Notes: generated by a model not told the origin, from the sequence alone. A stretch of 64,000 nt of DNA from Arthrobacter globiformis (GCF_030817195.1 NZ_JAUSYZ010000001.1:3100001-3164000), one strand, 5' to 3'; positions 50,428 to 59,914 are shown, counted from the first letter of the stretch. A program made the numbers and translations.

Positions 50428-52026
50428 TTGATTACCGTCCAGGATCTTGAACTGCGCGCCGGCGCCCGCCTCCTTATGGACCAGGTGAGCTTCCGGATCG
50501 ACAAGGGAGACAAGATCGGTCTGGTCGGCCGCAACGGTGCAGGCAAGACCACGCTGACCCGGGTACTCGCGGGAGAAGGGCTGCCCGCGGCCGGAAAGGT
50601 CACCCGCACCGGCGAAATTGGTTACCTGCCACAGGATCCGCGCACCCCGGACATGGAGCAGCTCGCGCGGGACCGCATCCTGTCGGTCCGCGGCCTGGAC
50701 GTCGCCGTCGGCAAGCTCCGAGTGGCACACGAAGAGATGGCCAGCGACGACGCCGCCGTCCAGCGCAAGGCGATGAACCGCTATGACCGGCTGGAATCCG
50801 AATTTCTGGCGGCCGGCGGCTATGCTGCCGAAGCCGAGGCTGCAGCGATCTGCTCGAACCTCGCCCTCCCGGACCGCCTGCTGAACCAGCCCCTCAAGAC
50901 CCTGTCCGGTGGGCAGCGGCGCCGTGTGGAGCTCGCCCGCATCCTGTATTCGGATGCGGAGACCATGCTCCTCGATGAGCCCACCAACCACCTCGACGCC
51001 GACTCCATCGCCTGGCTGCGTGACTTCCTGAAGAACCACCAGGGCGGACTGATCGTGATCAGCCACGACACGGAACTGCTCGAGGCCACCGTCAACAAGG
51101 TGTTCCTGCTGGACGCGAACCGCGCCCAGATCGACTTCTACAACATGGACTGGAAGCGCTACCTCCAGCAGCGCGAAACCGATGAACGCGCCCGCAAGCG
51201 CGAACGCGCCAACGCTGAGAAGAAGGCCCAGGTCCTGTTCGACCAGGCCAACAAGATGCGGGCCAAGGCCACCAAGGCTGTCGCCGCGCAGAACATGGCC
51301 AAGCGCGCCGAACGCCTGCTCAAAGGGCTGGAGGCCGTGCGCGAAAACGACCGCGTGGCAGCCCTCCGCTTCCCCGACCCGTCGCCCTGCGGCAAGACCC
51401 CGCTCACCGCGGACGGGCTCAGCAAGTCCTACGGCTCCCTCGAAATCTTCACCGACGTTGACCTCGCCATCGACCGCGGCTCCAAGGTGGTCATCCTGGG
51501 CCTCAACGGTGCCGGCAAGACCACCCTGCTGCGCATGCTCGCCGGCGTGGACAAGCCCGATACCGGTGAGGTCATCCCCGGCCACGGCCTAAAGGTGGGT
51601 TACTACGCCCAGGAGCACGAAACGCTCGACGTCAACCGCACCGTTCTCGAGAACATGCGTTCCTCTGCGCCGGACATGAAGGACGCTGAGGTCCGCGGTA
51701 TCCTGGGTTCGTTCCTGTTCTCCGGCGACGACGTCGACAAACCTGCCGGTGTTCTCTCCGGCGGCGAGAAGACCCGCCTGGCCCTGGCCACCATCGTCGC
51801 CTCGAGCGCCAACGTGCTGCTCCTGGATGAGCCCACCAACAACCTGGACCCCGCCAGCCGCGCGGAAATCCTCGGGGCCCTGCGGAACTACTCCGGCGCC
51901 GTCGTGCTGGTGAGCCACGATGAGGGTGCTGTCGAGGCACTGAATCCCGAGCGCGTCGTTCTGCTGCCCGACGGCGTCGAGGACCACTGGAACGAAGACT
52001 ACCTGGACCTCATCACGCTGGCCTAG
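50428..52026 (+). CDS. ABC-F family ATP-binding protein
   Basis: A 532-aa protein with two ABC domains and no membrane helices. First Walker A GRNGAGKTT (34-42), signature TLSGGQRRRVELARIL; second Walker A GLNGAGKTT, signature VLSGGEKTRLALATI. The linker of about 70 charged residues (RETDERARKRERANAEKKAQ) is the P-site tRNA-interaction motif of ABC-F proteins. It acts on ribosomes as a translation factor; resistance function cannot be judged. TTG start at 50428 after GAAAGG. Divergent from the biotin operon. Confidence 0.95.
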   Translation: MITVQDLELRAGARLLMDQVSFRIDKGDKIGLVGRNGAGKTTLTRVLAGEGLPAAGKVTRTGEIGYLPQDPRTPDMEQLARDRILSVRGLDVAVGKLRVAHEEMASDDAAVQRKAMNRYDRLESEFLAAGGYAAEAEAAAICSNLALPDRLLNQPLKTLSGGQRRRVELARILYSDAETMLLDEPTNHLDADSIAWLRDFLKNHQGGLIVISHDTELLEATVNKVFLLDANRAQIDFYNMDWKRYLQQRETDERARKRERANAEKKAQVLFDQANKMRAKATKAVAAQNMAKRAERLLKGLEAVRENDRVAALRFPDPSPCGKTPLTADGLSKSYGSLEIFTDVDLAIDRGSKVVILGLNGAGKTTLLRMLAGVDKPDTGEVIPGHGLKVGYYAQEHETLDVNRTVLENMRSSAPDMKDAEVRGILGSFLFSGDDVDKPAGVLSGGEKTRLALATIVASSANVLLLDEPTNNLDPASRAEILGALRNYSGAVVLVSHDEGAVEALNPERVVLLPDGVEDHWNEDYLDLITLA

Positions 52027-52082
52027 TTTCACCGCGGGGCTGCTGGTGTGCCAGCTGCTGGCCGGCCTCGCTAGCCGTCCTT

Positions 52083-52160
52083 TAATGTCGCACCCCCGTA
52101 TCAGACTGGTTCCATGGAAGCCATTGGGGGATTCACCGCAGACCGGGCCTTAGGGCCCCG
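52083..52160. repeat. Duplicated 5' region of DUF222-HNH gene, copy 1
   Basis: Contains ATCAGACTGGTTCCATGGAA and the codons MEAIGGFTA; repeated 201 bp downstream (52284-52361) with a few differences. The duplication places two candidate ATGs in one frame. Confidence 0.8.
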
Positions 52161-52283
52161 TGCTTCCGGGCTGGCTTCTGCATTAGGGAACGACGGCGGT
52201 GACTGGCCTGATCGGCTCCCTTCCGACGGCGGCACTCCAGGCGGCCGGTCGCCCAACGACCGGTCTCACAGCGGCGGGGCTAA

Positions 52284-52361
52284 TAATGTCAGACCCCCTG
52301 ATCAGACTGGTTCCATGGAAGCCATTGGGGGATTCACCGCAGGCCGGGCCTTAGGGCCCGG
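52284..52361. repeat. Duplicated 5' region of DUF222-HNH gene, copy 2
   Basis: Near-copy of 52083-52160 including ATG 52315 and MEAIGGFTA. The in-between segment of the longer protein is low-complexity (SDGGTPGGRSPNDRSHSGG), which favours 52315 as the ancestral start. Confidence 0.8.
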
Positions 52362-53180
52362 TGCCGGTGGGTTGGCTACTGCCGGTGGGTTGGCTACCGC
52401 CGGTGCCAACGCCCTTCAGAGCCTTCCTGCTGCGGCGGACGTGATGGACCGCAGCCTTGATCTGCTGACCTCCAGCGCGATCACCGCCGGAGACACGGCG
52501 TTGTGGGGTTTCGGGCAGGCCGCGGATTTCGCGGGCCGGGTCGAGCAGCTCTCCCGTCACGTGGAGTTTCTGCAGGTGGTGGCCGCCGGCGCGGTGGACC
52601 GTGCCCGCACCGAGGCCCTCACCGGCGCGACGTCACCCCTCGACCCGACCGCTGCTGCAGGGGACCCGGGTCCGGGGGATGACGGGTCCCGCAACACTGT
52701 CGAGTTCCTGCAGGCCAGGCTGCGGATCCCGGCCGCCGAAGCCCGCCGCCGCCTCTCCCTGGCCGACGCCGTGCTGCCCCGGGCAGGTTTCGGCGGCCAG
52801 CAACTCCCGCCCCGCTACGAAGAACTCGCCGCCGCGATCAGCACCGCCCAGATCAGCTCCCGCGCCGGGACCACCATCACCCTGGCCCTGGACCGGGCCC
52901 GGCACCTCACCACCCCGGCCCTCACCACCGAGATGGAACACGCCCTGACCCAAACCGCCGTCGAAAGCGACGGCGACTTTCTGACCCGGGTCACCAAACA
53001 CTGGGCCGAAGCGATCGACCAGGACGGGACCGAACCCTCCGAACCGGCCCTCCGCCAAATCCAGGGCGCCTTCATCCGCCGCCCCAAACACGGCCTGCAG
53101 CACCTGGAAATTTTCGCCACCGCCGAACAATTCGAAACCCTCACCACCGTCATGAACACCGCCACCAACCCCCGCACCCC

Positions 53181-53218
53181 GGCACCCGCCGACGGGACCG
53201 GCACCCGCCGACGGGACC
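53181..53218. repeat. 19-bp tandem duplication that breaks the reading frame
   Basis: GGCACCCGCCGACGGGACC occurs twice exactly, followed by a partial third unit GGCACC. Because 19 is not a multiple of three, one unit more or less changes frame. With a single unit the DUF222 and HNH halves are in one frame. Confidence 0.95.
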
Positions 53219-54328
53219 GGCACCGCCAGGACAGACAGTGCCGGGGCAGATGCCGCCGGGGCCGGTGGCGACCGGACGGGTGGCGACCGGACCGGTGGCA
53301 ACGGGGACGGGGATACTGAGGGTGGCCTGGCCGGCTGGGACACCCCGGGCGTCCCCGAGATCCCTTTGGATCACCGGTCCCAGGGCCAGAAGAGACTCGA
53401 CGGGCTCGTCGGCGCCTGCCAAACCGCCCTCACCACCGACACCCTGCCCGCCAACGGCGGGCACCGGCCCCAGATCCTGGTCACCATCAACTACCGCGAC
53501 CTCCTCGCCGAACTCCAGCAACGACAGGGCGCGCAGTGGGGCGCACCGCCGGCTGACTGGGCCCAGGGCGGCCAGTGGTCCCCGGGCGCGCAGTGGGCCC
53601 AGGGCGCGCAGGGTCCCCGGCCGGGCTACACCGGCCGGACCGGCGACGGCACCGCCCTGCTCGCGTACGGCGGCCCGGTGAACCCGGCCACGATCCGCAA
53701 AATCGCCTGCGACGCCGACATCATCCCCGTCGTCCTCGGCAGCGACGGCCGGATCCTGGACATCGGCCGCGCCTCCCGGGCCTTCCCGCCCCACATCCGC
53801 AAAGCCATCACGGCCCGGGACCAGGGCTGCGCGTTCCCGGGCTGCACCATCCCCGCCCCCTGGTGCGAAGCCCACCACATCACCTACTGGTCCCGGGGCG
53901 GAACCACCGGCACCGGCAACGGCGTCCTGCTCTGCAGCCCATCACCACCACCTCATCCACAAAGAACACTGGACCATCGAAGTCACCAACGACGTCCCCT
54001 GGTTCAAACCCCCACCAGAACTCGACCCCCACCGAAAACCCCGCCGCAACCACTACTTCCGCTCACGACCCCAACACGAATGAACAGCCACGAGCATTCA
54101 GCACCGGAGCCTGGGCTTCTGTATAGCGACCAGCTCGCCCTAGCTGATAGCGAACCTGAACTGGCCCAGTAGCGCGGCGGTGCAGCGGGCCAATCGCAGG
54201 ACTTAAATCTTTCTGTCCGGATTAGTCGGACTGATGAGCCGTGGTCAGCCTCCCCTTTGGTAGCTAAGCTCGTCCCGCTGTGGCATTTGTATTTCTAAAC
54301 CCGATCAGCCGCACCCGAGGAGAGCATC

Positions 54329-54907
54329 ATGGCCGCTACCTATACCTTCGACGTCTTTTGCAGCCTCGATGGCTTCGGCTCGCACAGCGGAAACTGGGGC
54401 GGTTACTGGGGCAAGCAAGGGCCCGAGCTGCTCGAGCACCGCCTCGGCTTGTACGGCGAGGAGCAGCGGATGGTCTTCGGGGCCAACACGTATCGGGCGT
54501 TCGCACGGATGCTGGCCTCGAGCAGCGAGGAGCCCGAGGTCCTTGACCCATGGGTAACGCGGATGAGGAACCTACCGGCAACAGTGGTGTCGAGAACGCT
54601 GCAGGAACCGCTCGACTGGCCGGACGCGGCTGTCGCTAGCGGCGACGCAGTCGACGTCGTGGCCCGGCTCAAGGAAGAGTCAGAAATGCCGCTGCGCTCC
54701 CACGGAAGCCTATCGATGAACCGGGCACTGATGGCCGCCGGCCTGGTAGACCGCGTCCAGGTGACTCTCTTCCCTGTGATCACCGGTCAGACCGGGGCGG
54801 AGCCGATCTTCCAAGGCGCCGCCGACTTCGACCTCGAGCTGATCGAGAGCCGGACCCTCGACGGCCACACCCAGGAGCTCATCTACCGGCCCGCCCTGCA
54901 CGTCTGA
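54329..54907 (+). CDS. Dihydrofolate reductase (RibD C-terminal) family protein
   Basis: A 192-aa protein. AATYTFDVFCSLDGFGSHSG starts the family fold. VFGANTYRAFARML and DVVARLKEESEMPLRSHGSLSMNRALMAAGLVDRVQVTLFPVI complete the NADPH-binding core. Same family as 17757 but a different branch. GAGGAGA precedes the ATG. Monocistronic. Confidence 0.9.
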   Translation: MAATYTFDVFCSLDGFGSHSGNWGGYWGKQGPELLEHRLGLYGEEQRMVFGANTYRAFARMLASSSEEPEVLDPWVTRMRNLPATVVSRTLQEPLDWPDAAVASGDAVDVVARLKEESEMPLRSHGSLSMNRALMAAGLVDRVQVTLFPVITGQTGAEPIFQGAADFDLELIESRTLDGHTQELIYRPALHV

Positions 54908-54975
54908 ATCCAAGGCAACCGGGCGCAACTGCTACTTCGGGCCGCGGCCAAAAAAGGACTGAACGGCCCCGGTGC

Positions 54976-55458
54976 TCACCGCACCCGAAGCGCGTGGGCG
55001 TCCGTGATGCGTTGCAGCTCACCGTAGCTGATGGAGAACATGGAGTGATGGTCGCCGGCTCCGGCCCAGAGCGTCGGATGCTCTTCGAGCGAGGCATCCA
55101 GCAGGGTGCGGATCTTGGCAGGATGGCCCACCGGCGCAACGCCGCCCACCTCCTGGCCCGTGTGGTGCAGCACGAAATCCGGGGCCGCGCGGCGGATCCG
55201 TCCGGTGCCCAGCTGGGAGGCGACCAGTCGGACGTCCACTTTCGCGGCGCCACTGGCCAGGATCAGCAGGGGAGTGCCGTCCACTTCGAACACCAGGCTG
55301 TTGGTGATTGCCGCAACATCGCAGCCGAGCGCGTCAGCCGCGGCGGCCGCCGTCGGAACCGCACCGGGAAGAACCGTGACTGTGTCGCGGGCGCCTGCGG
55401 CGGTGAGGGCGCGGCGCACGTTGGCCACCGGGTCGGCGGCAACAGCGTCGGCGAGCAT
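54976..55458 (-). CDS. YbaK/EbsC-type aminoacyl-tRNA deacylase
   Basis: A 160-aa protein. TAAAAADALGCDVAAITNSLVFEVDGTPLLILASGAAKVDV and LHHTGQEVGGVAPVGHP are YbaK-family blocks; the conserved Lys lies in SGAAKVD. Members remove wrong amino acids from tRNA (Ala/Cys-tRNA-Pro type). Start at 55458 with GGGAG upstream; an ATG at 55491 overlapping the SURF1 stop is possible. It follows the SURF1 gene on the same strand. Confidence 0.9.
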   Translation of the reverse strand: MLADAVAADPVANVRRALTAAGARDTVTVLPGAVPTAAAAADALGCDVAAITNSLVFEVDGTPLLILASGAAKVDVRLVASQLGTGRIRRAAPDFVLHHTGQEVGGVAPVGHPAKIRTLLDASLEEHPTLWAGAGDHHSMFSISYGELQRITDAHALRVR

Positions 55459-55474
55459 GTCCGTGCTCCCGTCG

Positions 55475-56347
55475 TCAGTAGCCCTGGGCATCCAGGATCG
55501 CGTCTTCCTCTTCTTCCGCCGTGGGCCGCTTTCGTTTCCGGGGTGCCGGCGGACGACGGCGGGCTCCCGCGGCGGTGTGGGCAGGCTCGCCGTCCAACGC
55601 CTCGGCGTCCTCGGCATCCATCGCGGCGTTGCGCGCCTGCTGCCGGGCGGCGTAACCAAAACCGACGAACATGAGGACACCGAAGGCGAACCACTGCAGC
55701 GAGTAGGACAGGTGCGTTCCCTCGTCCACCGAGGGCATGGGGAAAGGCTGCGGCATGTCCGCCACCGGCGGCGTCTCCGAGGCGAGCTGCCCGTAGGCGC
55801 CTGTCAGGAGCGGATAGCCGAGCTCGGCGGCGTACGTCGGCAGGTCAATGGAGGCCAGCTGGCCCTCCGGCGCGCCGCGCTGGAGCGTGGGTTCGCTGTG
55901 CTTGAGCCGCACCACTGCGGTGATCTGCCCGGTCGGTGGCGCCGGAATGGAGTCCGGCCGCCCGGGGGTCTTGTTGCCAATCGGCAGCCAGCCGCGGTCA
56001 ACCACGACGGTCTCGCCAGACACGAGCTTGAACGGGACCACCACTTCGTACCCGGGCTGCCCGTTGAGGGGCCGGTTACGAACGATCCGCTGCCCGTCGA
56101 CGTCGTAGCTGCCCTGGAGCTTGACCTGGGTCCATTCCCGGGACGGGTCCAGCTGGTTGAACTCATCGCGGGCCTGATCAAACGTGATGGGCGTTGCTGA
56201 GTAATTTGATGTCACGCGCTGGATTTCCGCCAGCGTCTCCGCCCGGCGATCCATCTGCCAGCGGCCAAGGAACACGCAGCCGGTGGCGAAGATCGCGGCC
56301 AGCAGGAGGTAGCCCAGCCACTTGCTGGAAAACAGGAATTTGTACAT
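55475..56347 (-). CDS. SURF1 family protein
   Basis: A 290-aa protein with two transmembrane helices, one near the N-terminus (WLGYLLLAAIFATGCVFLGRW, about 10-30) and one near 216-235 (HLSYSLQWFAFGVLMFVGFGY). The outer domain contains VRNRPLNGQPGYEVVVPFKL and VVDRGWLPIG, the SURF1 signature. SURF1 helps insert haem a into cytochrome c oxidase. The Glu-rich and Lys/Arg-rich tail is typical of actinobacterial forms. Cotranscribed with the small gene upstream. Confidence 0.94.
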   Translation of the reverse strand: MYKFLFSSKWLGYLLLAAIFATGCVFLGRWQMDRRAETLAEIQRVTSNYSATPITFDQARDEFNQLDPSREWTQVKLQGSYDVDGQRIVRNRPLNGQPGYEVVVPFKLVSGETVVVDRGWLPIGNKTPGRPDSIPAPPTGQITAVVRLKHSEPTLQRGAPEGQLASIDLPTYAAELGYPLLTGAYGQLASETPPVADMPQPFPMPSVDEGTHLSYSLQWFAFGVLMFVGFGYAARQQARNAAMDAEDAEALDGEPAHTAAGARRRPPAPRKRKRPTAEEEEDAILDAQGY

Positions 56348-56608
56348 TTAGCTGTTCCCGCCGGTCTCTGCGGCCTCAAGCGGCACGGTCTCCTTCCAGA
56401 GCCCGCGCGTCTGCAGGTAGTCCTCCAACCACGCCTTGTGCTCACCGCATGCCAGCCACACCTTGCGGCGGTCAGGCGTGTGGATCTTGGGATTGTTCCA
56501 CAGCAGCTGCCAGGACGCTTCGGCCCGGCAGGCTTTGCGGGAGCACGTGGCCGCGGATGCCGGTCCGGCAAGATCGCCGCTGCCGCCACCCAAGTTGAAA
56601 ATGTTCAT
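56348..56608 (-). CDS. Small conserved Cys-rich protein next to SURF1
   Basis: An 86-aa protein. ATCSRKACRAEASWQLLWNN and PDRRKVWLACGEHKAWLEDY carry four residues (CxxxxC ... C..H) that could bind zinc. Orthologs beside SURF1 genes are common in Micrococcaceae and are often mislabelled acetone carboxylase. I infer a small zinc-ribbon-like protein of unknown function. It overlaps the DUF3099 gene by 4 bases and abuts SURF1. Confidence 0.78.
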   Translation of the reverse strand: MNIFNLGGGSGDLAGPASAATCSRKACRAEASWQLLWNNPKIHTPDRRKVWLACGEHKAWLEDYLQTRGLWKETVPLEAAETGGNS

Positions 56609-57072
56609 GAAGCTTTCTGTCCCCGGCCGTCGTCGTCTTCTTCGTCATCAGCAATGAGTTCGCCCTGGAGCACCGCCGGTTCATCCGCGGTGTCGGTGCT
56701 TTCCGCAGTCCCGGAGTCGTCGGCCGCTCCCAATTCAGCGTACGGCGTGTAATCGAGCAGGGCATCGCTGTGGATCTCCGCCTTGTCTGAACCGTTGGCG
56801 ATCACCACGGCGACCCACGGCAGGAACACTGCGCCCGCCACGGCAACCAGCTTGAACCAGCCGTCCACCACGAAGATCAGGATCAGGCACACCATGCGGA
56901 TACCCATGGCGAGGGCGTACTTGATCATGCGCTCACGCATGTCTTCGGAATGCGCCGCGGCGGCGTCGGTGATGCTGATTACTTCCGGATGGCCGGCGGC
57001 GGCATCACGCTTCCCGGGCGTCGGCTGTCCGGGTTGGGGTTCAGGTATCACGACTGTCTCATCACGCTCCAT
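56605..57072 (-). CDS. DUF3099 membrane protein
   Basis: A 155-aa protein. The DUF3099 core is EVISITDAAAAHSEDMRERM followed by two helices (about 50-69 MIKYALAMGIRMVCLILIFV and 72-92). The C-terminus is acidic (IADDEEDDDG). Function unknown. First gene of a leftward cluster DUF3099 - small Cys protein - SURF1 - YbaK. Divergent from the fabG-like gene. Confidence 0.9.
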   Translation of the reverse strand: MERDETVVIPEPQPGQPTPGKRDAAAGHPEVISITDAAAAHSEDMRERMIKYALAMGIRMVCLILIFVVDGWFKLVAVAGAVFLPWVAVVIANGSDKAEIHSDALLDYTPYAELGAADDSGTAESTDTADEPAVLQGELIADDEEDDDGRGQKAS

Positions 57073-57190
57073 TGGCTACCCCAATTCTCTCACCATCCGA
57101 AGATGGCTCCCAATCGGGCGATAAGATCGAAGGCAGTTAAAAATCCAGCCACCACAGCGGAGCGCGCCTCCGCGGAAATCCGGAGCACAC

Positions 57191-57916
57191 ATGTCTGAAG
57201 CAGCAACCACGGCCCGCAGCGTCCTTATCACCGGCGGAAACCGCGGCATCGGCCTGGCCATCGCGGAGGCATTCCTGGCCAACGGCGACAAGGTGGCCGT
57301 GACGTACCGCAGCGAATCGAAGCTGCCGGAGGGCATCCTTGGGGTCAAGGCCGACGTGACCGACGAAGCCTCCATTGACGCCGCGTTCGCCGAGGTTGAG
57401 GCCGCCCACGGCCCCGTCGAGGTTCTGGTAGCCAACGCCGGCATCACCAAGGACACGCTGCTGCTGCGCATGACCGAGGACGACTTCACGTCCGTCATCG
57501 ACACGAACCTGACCGGCGCCTTCCGCGTCATCAAGCGCGCCTCAAAGGGCATGATCCGGCTGCGCAGGGGCCGCGTGGTGCTCATCTCCTCCGTCTCGGG
57601 CCTGTATGGCGCGCCGGGGCAGATCAACTACTCCGCGTCCAAGGCCGGGCTCGTGGGCATTGCCCGTTCCCTGACCCGCGAACTCGGATCACGCGGGATC
57701 ACGGCCAACGTGGTGGCACCCGGTTTCATCAACACGGACATGACGGCAGAACTGCCGGAAGCAACCCAGAAGGATTACCTGTCCAGCATCCCCGCCGGGC
57801 GCTTCGCAGACGCCTCCGAGGTGGCCAACGTGGTGCGCTGGATCTCCAGCGACGAGGCCGCATACATTTCCGGCGCCGTGATTCCGGTCGACGGCGGCCT
57901 GGGCATGGGGCACTAG
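57191..57916 (+). CDS. 3-oxoacyl-ACP reductase-like SDR (FabG-like)
   Basis: A 241-aa classical short-chain dehydrogenase. TGGNRGIG (14-21) binds NADP. ANAG is at 81-84; the catalytic set is Ser134, Tyr147 and Lys151 (YSASK). The end AVIPVDGGLGMGH is typical of actinobacterial FabG. GGAG precedes the ATG. Probably reduces 3-oxoacyl-ACP in fatty acid synthesis. An SDR gene follows 163 bases later. Confidence 0.9.
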   Translation: MSEAATTARSVLITGGNRGIGLAIAEAFLANGDKVAVTYRSESKLPEGILGVKADVTDEASIDAAFAEVEAAHGPVEVLVANAGITKDTLLLRMTEDDFTSVIDTNLTGAFRVIKRASKGMIRLRRGRVVLISSVSGLYGAPGQINYSASKAGLVGIARSLTRELGSRGITANVVAPGFINTDMTAELPEATQKDYLSSIPAGRFADASEVANVVRWISSDEAAYISGAVIPVDGGLGMGH

Positions 57917-58079
57917 GCCCCCTCTGGCGCCAACACAGCCTCCGCCAACGGGCGGGCCGGCATCTTCTTTGTCGCGTTCCGACAAAGGAAACCGGTGCGC
58001 CCGCTGGCATGATGGACTGCAGGCCATCAGTAATTGGACGTTTTGAACAAAGATTAAAGCTTTAGACAAGGGAGCCCAC

Positions 58080-58832
58080 ATGGGACAGCTGGACAACAAG
58101 ACAGCCATCGTCACCGGTTCTTCGCGCGGCATCGGCGCCGAAGTTGCCAAGATCCTCGCCGGCGAGGGCGCCGCCGTCGTCGTTAACTACCGCCAGAAGG
58201 CGCCGCGCGCCAACAAAGTGGTGGCCGGGATCGAGGCCGACGGCGGCCGCGCCGTTGCCGTTGGCGCGGACCTGACCACCCTCGAGGGCGTGCAGGCGCT
58301 GGCCAGCGCCGCCATGGAAAACTTCGGCTCGCTCGACGTCCTCGTCCTCAACGCCTCTGGCGGCATGGAAACCGGCATGGAGGAGGGCTACGCCCTCAAG
58401 CTCAACCGCGACGCCCAGGTCAACATGCTCAACGCCGCCGTGCCCCTCATGAAGGAAGGCTCCCGGGTAGTCTTCGTGACCAGCCACCAGGCCCACTTCA
58501 TCAACTCGGTCGCCACCATGCCCGAGTACGAGCCCGTGGCCCGCAGCAAGCGCGCCGGTGAGGACGCCTTGCGCGCGCTCCTGCCGAACCTGGCGGACAA
58601 GGGCATCTCCCTGGTGGTCGTGTCCGGCGACATGATCGAAGGGACCGTGACCGCCACACTACTGGACCGTTCAAACCCGGGCGCCATCGAGGCCCGCCGC
58701 GCCGAGGCCGGCAAGCTGTACTCCGTCGAGGAGTTCGCCGCAGTGGTAGCCAGCATGGCCACCGCCGACGTCGAATCCGGCCACACGGAATACGCCGGCG
58801 GCGCGGACTACTTCGGCAAGAACGCCGACTAG
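58080..58832 (+). CDS. SDR family protein with atypical active site
   Basis: A 250-aa Rossmann protein. TGSSRGIG (12-19) and LNASGG mark the cofactor site. The region that should carry Tyr-x-x-x-Lys reads PEYEPVARSK, where the residue four before Lys is Val and the nearest Tyr is seven before. SHQAHF supplies the Ser. This may be a variant active site or a non-catalytic member. AAGGGAG precedes the ATG. Same strand as the fabG-like gene. Confidence 0.88.
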   Translation: MGQLDNKTAIVTGSSRGIGAEVAKILAGEGAAVVVNYRQKAPRANKVVAGIEADGGRAVAVGADLTTLEGVQALASAAMENFGSLDVLVLNASGGMETGMEEGYALKLNRDAQVNMLNAAVPLMKEGSRVVFVTSHQAHFINSVATMPEYEPVARSKRAGEDALRALLPNLADKGISLVVVSGDMIEGTVTATLLDRSNPGAIEARRAEAGKLYSVEEFAAVVASMATADVESGHTEYAGGADYFGKNAD

Positions 58833-59038
58833 ATACTCCCTCCGCGGCTGCCTGACGCGGTTCCTTGACACGAAGGCCCGGTGCAACAGCGCCGGGCCTT
58901 CGCTGTTCTCACCTCGCTGTTCCCGCAGCCACCTGCCCCTCCACCTGGCTGTCGCCGAACTCGCTGTCCCCGTGCTGGCGTCCACATCAGTCCCCGCAGG
59001 CGTTGTCCGGGCGGCCCATGGCGCCTAGGGTCATAGCC

Positions 59039-59914
59039 ATGGCAGAGGATGCAGCAGTGACGAAGCGGAGCTATCCGGCCGGCGTGCCGTGCTGGGTGGA
59101 CAGCCAGCAGCCCGACGTGGAAGCAGCCACGAGGTTCTACGGGGGACTGTTCGGGTGGGAGTTCGACGCCGTCACGACGCCGCCGGGGGACACCGGCAGT
59201 TATGTGGTCGCCCGGCTCGGCGGCCAGGAGACAGGCGCCATCACCGGTTTGGGCGACAGCTCCCACGGCGTGCCCGCCTGGAACACCTACATCGCGGTCG
59301 AGGATGCGGATGCCGCGGTGCGCCACCTGCTCTCAGCCGGTGCCACCCTGAAATCGGCCCCGGCCGACACGGGCGTTGGAGGCGTGCGGGCCGCGCTGGC
59401 CGATCCCGAGGGGGCGGAGTTCCGCATCTGGCAGCCCGGGGAGCGGCCGGGCGCCCAGGCGGTCAACCTGCCGGGTGGCTGGAACTTCAGCGATCTCCAC
59501 ACAGCGGACACGGATGCGGCCGCGGACTTCTACGCCAGGGCCTTCGGCTGGCAGTTCGACCGCCTCGACTTCGGCACCATGATCCGCCGCCCCGGGTACG
59601 GCGACCATCTGGAGGCAACCGTCGACCCGGACATCAGGGCCCGGCAATCGGGTGACATGGTCCCGGCCGGCTTCGCGGACGCCGTGGGCTGGCTTGCACC
59701 GGCGGCCCCGGGGGAGCGGCCGCACTGGCATGTCACCTTCACGGTCGCGGACCGGGACCGCGCGGTGCAGGACGCAGAGCGCCTAGGCGGCCACGTCCTG
59801 GGGCAGGATGACACCGAATGGACACGGACTGCCCTGATCAGGGACCCGGCGGGGCTGTGTTCACGGCAAGCCAGTTCACGCCGCCGTCGGGCTTCTAGTT
59901 CCGTAGGCTTCTAG
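59039..59914 (+). CDS. Two-domain VOC family protein, altered C-terminus
   Basis: A 291-aa protein with two VOC modules (about 14-130 and 142-275). GVPCWVDSQQPDVEAATRFYGGLFGWEF begins module 1 and NFSDLHTADTDAAADFYARAFGWQF module 2. The last ~20 residues (LCSRQASSRRRRASSSVGF) are Arg/Ser-rich. In the next frame the same DNA reads VFTASQFTPPSGF and stops at 59897, the expected family ending. A one-base loss near 59850 is likely. The protein may still fold, with a foreign tail. Confidence 0.85.
   Translation: MAEDAAVTKRSYPAGVPCWVDSQQPDVEAATRFYGGLFGWEFDAVTTPPGDTGSYVVARLGGQETGAITGLGDSSHGVPAWNTYIAVEDADAAVRHLLSAGATLKSAPADTGVGGVRAALADPEGAEFRIWQPGERPGAQAVNLPGGWNFSDLHTADTDAAADFYARAFGWQFDRLDFGTMIRRPGYGDHLEATVDPDIRARQSGDMVPAGFADAVGWLAPAAPGERPHWHVTFTVADRDRAVQDAERLGGHVLGQDDTEWTRTALIRDPAGLCSRQASSRRRRASSSVGF

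Larger units (their letters stand above)
52114..54083 (+). pseudogene. DUF222 / HNH endonuclease (13E12-type) gene, frameshifted twice
   Basis: The N-terminal DUF222 domain reads from ATG 52114 (or 52315) to about 53180. A 19-bp tandem duplication at 53181-53218 then throws the frame to a stop at 53319. Skipping one unit restores the frame into VPEIPLDHRSQGQKRLDGLV and the HNH core (ARDQGCAFPGCTIPAPWCEAHH). After NGVLLCS a one-base C excess at 53936-53940 shifts again to HHHHLIHKEHW, ending at 54083. Corrected, the gene is full length. Such proteins are repeated in actinobacterial genomes; role unknown, nuclease activity assumed from HNH. Confidence 0.88.
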
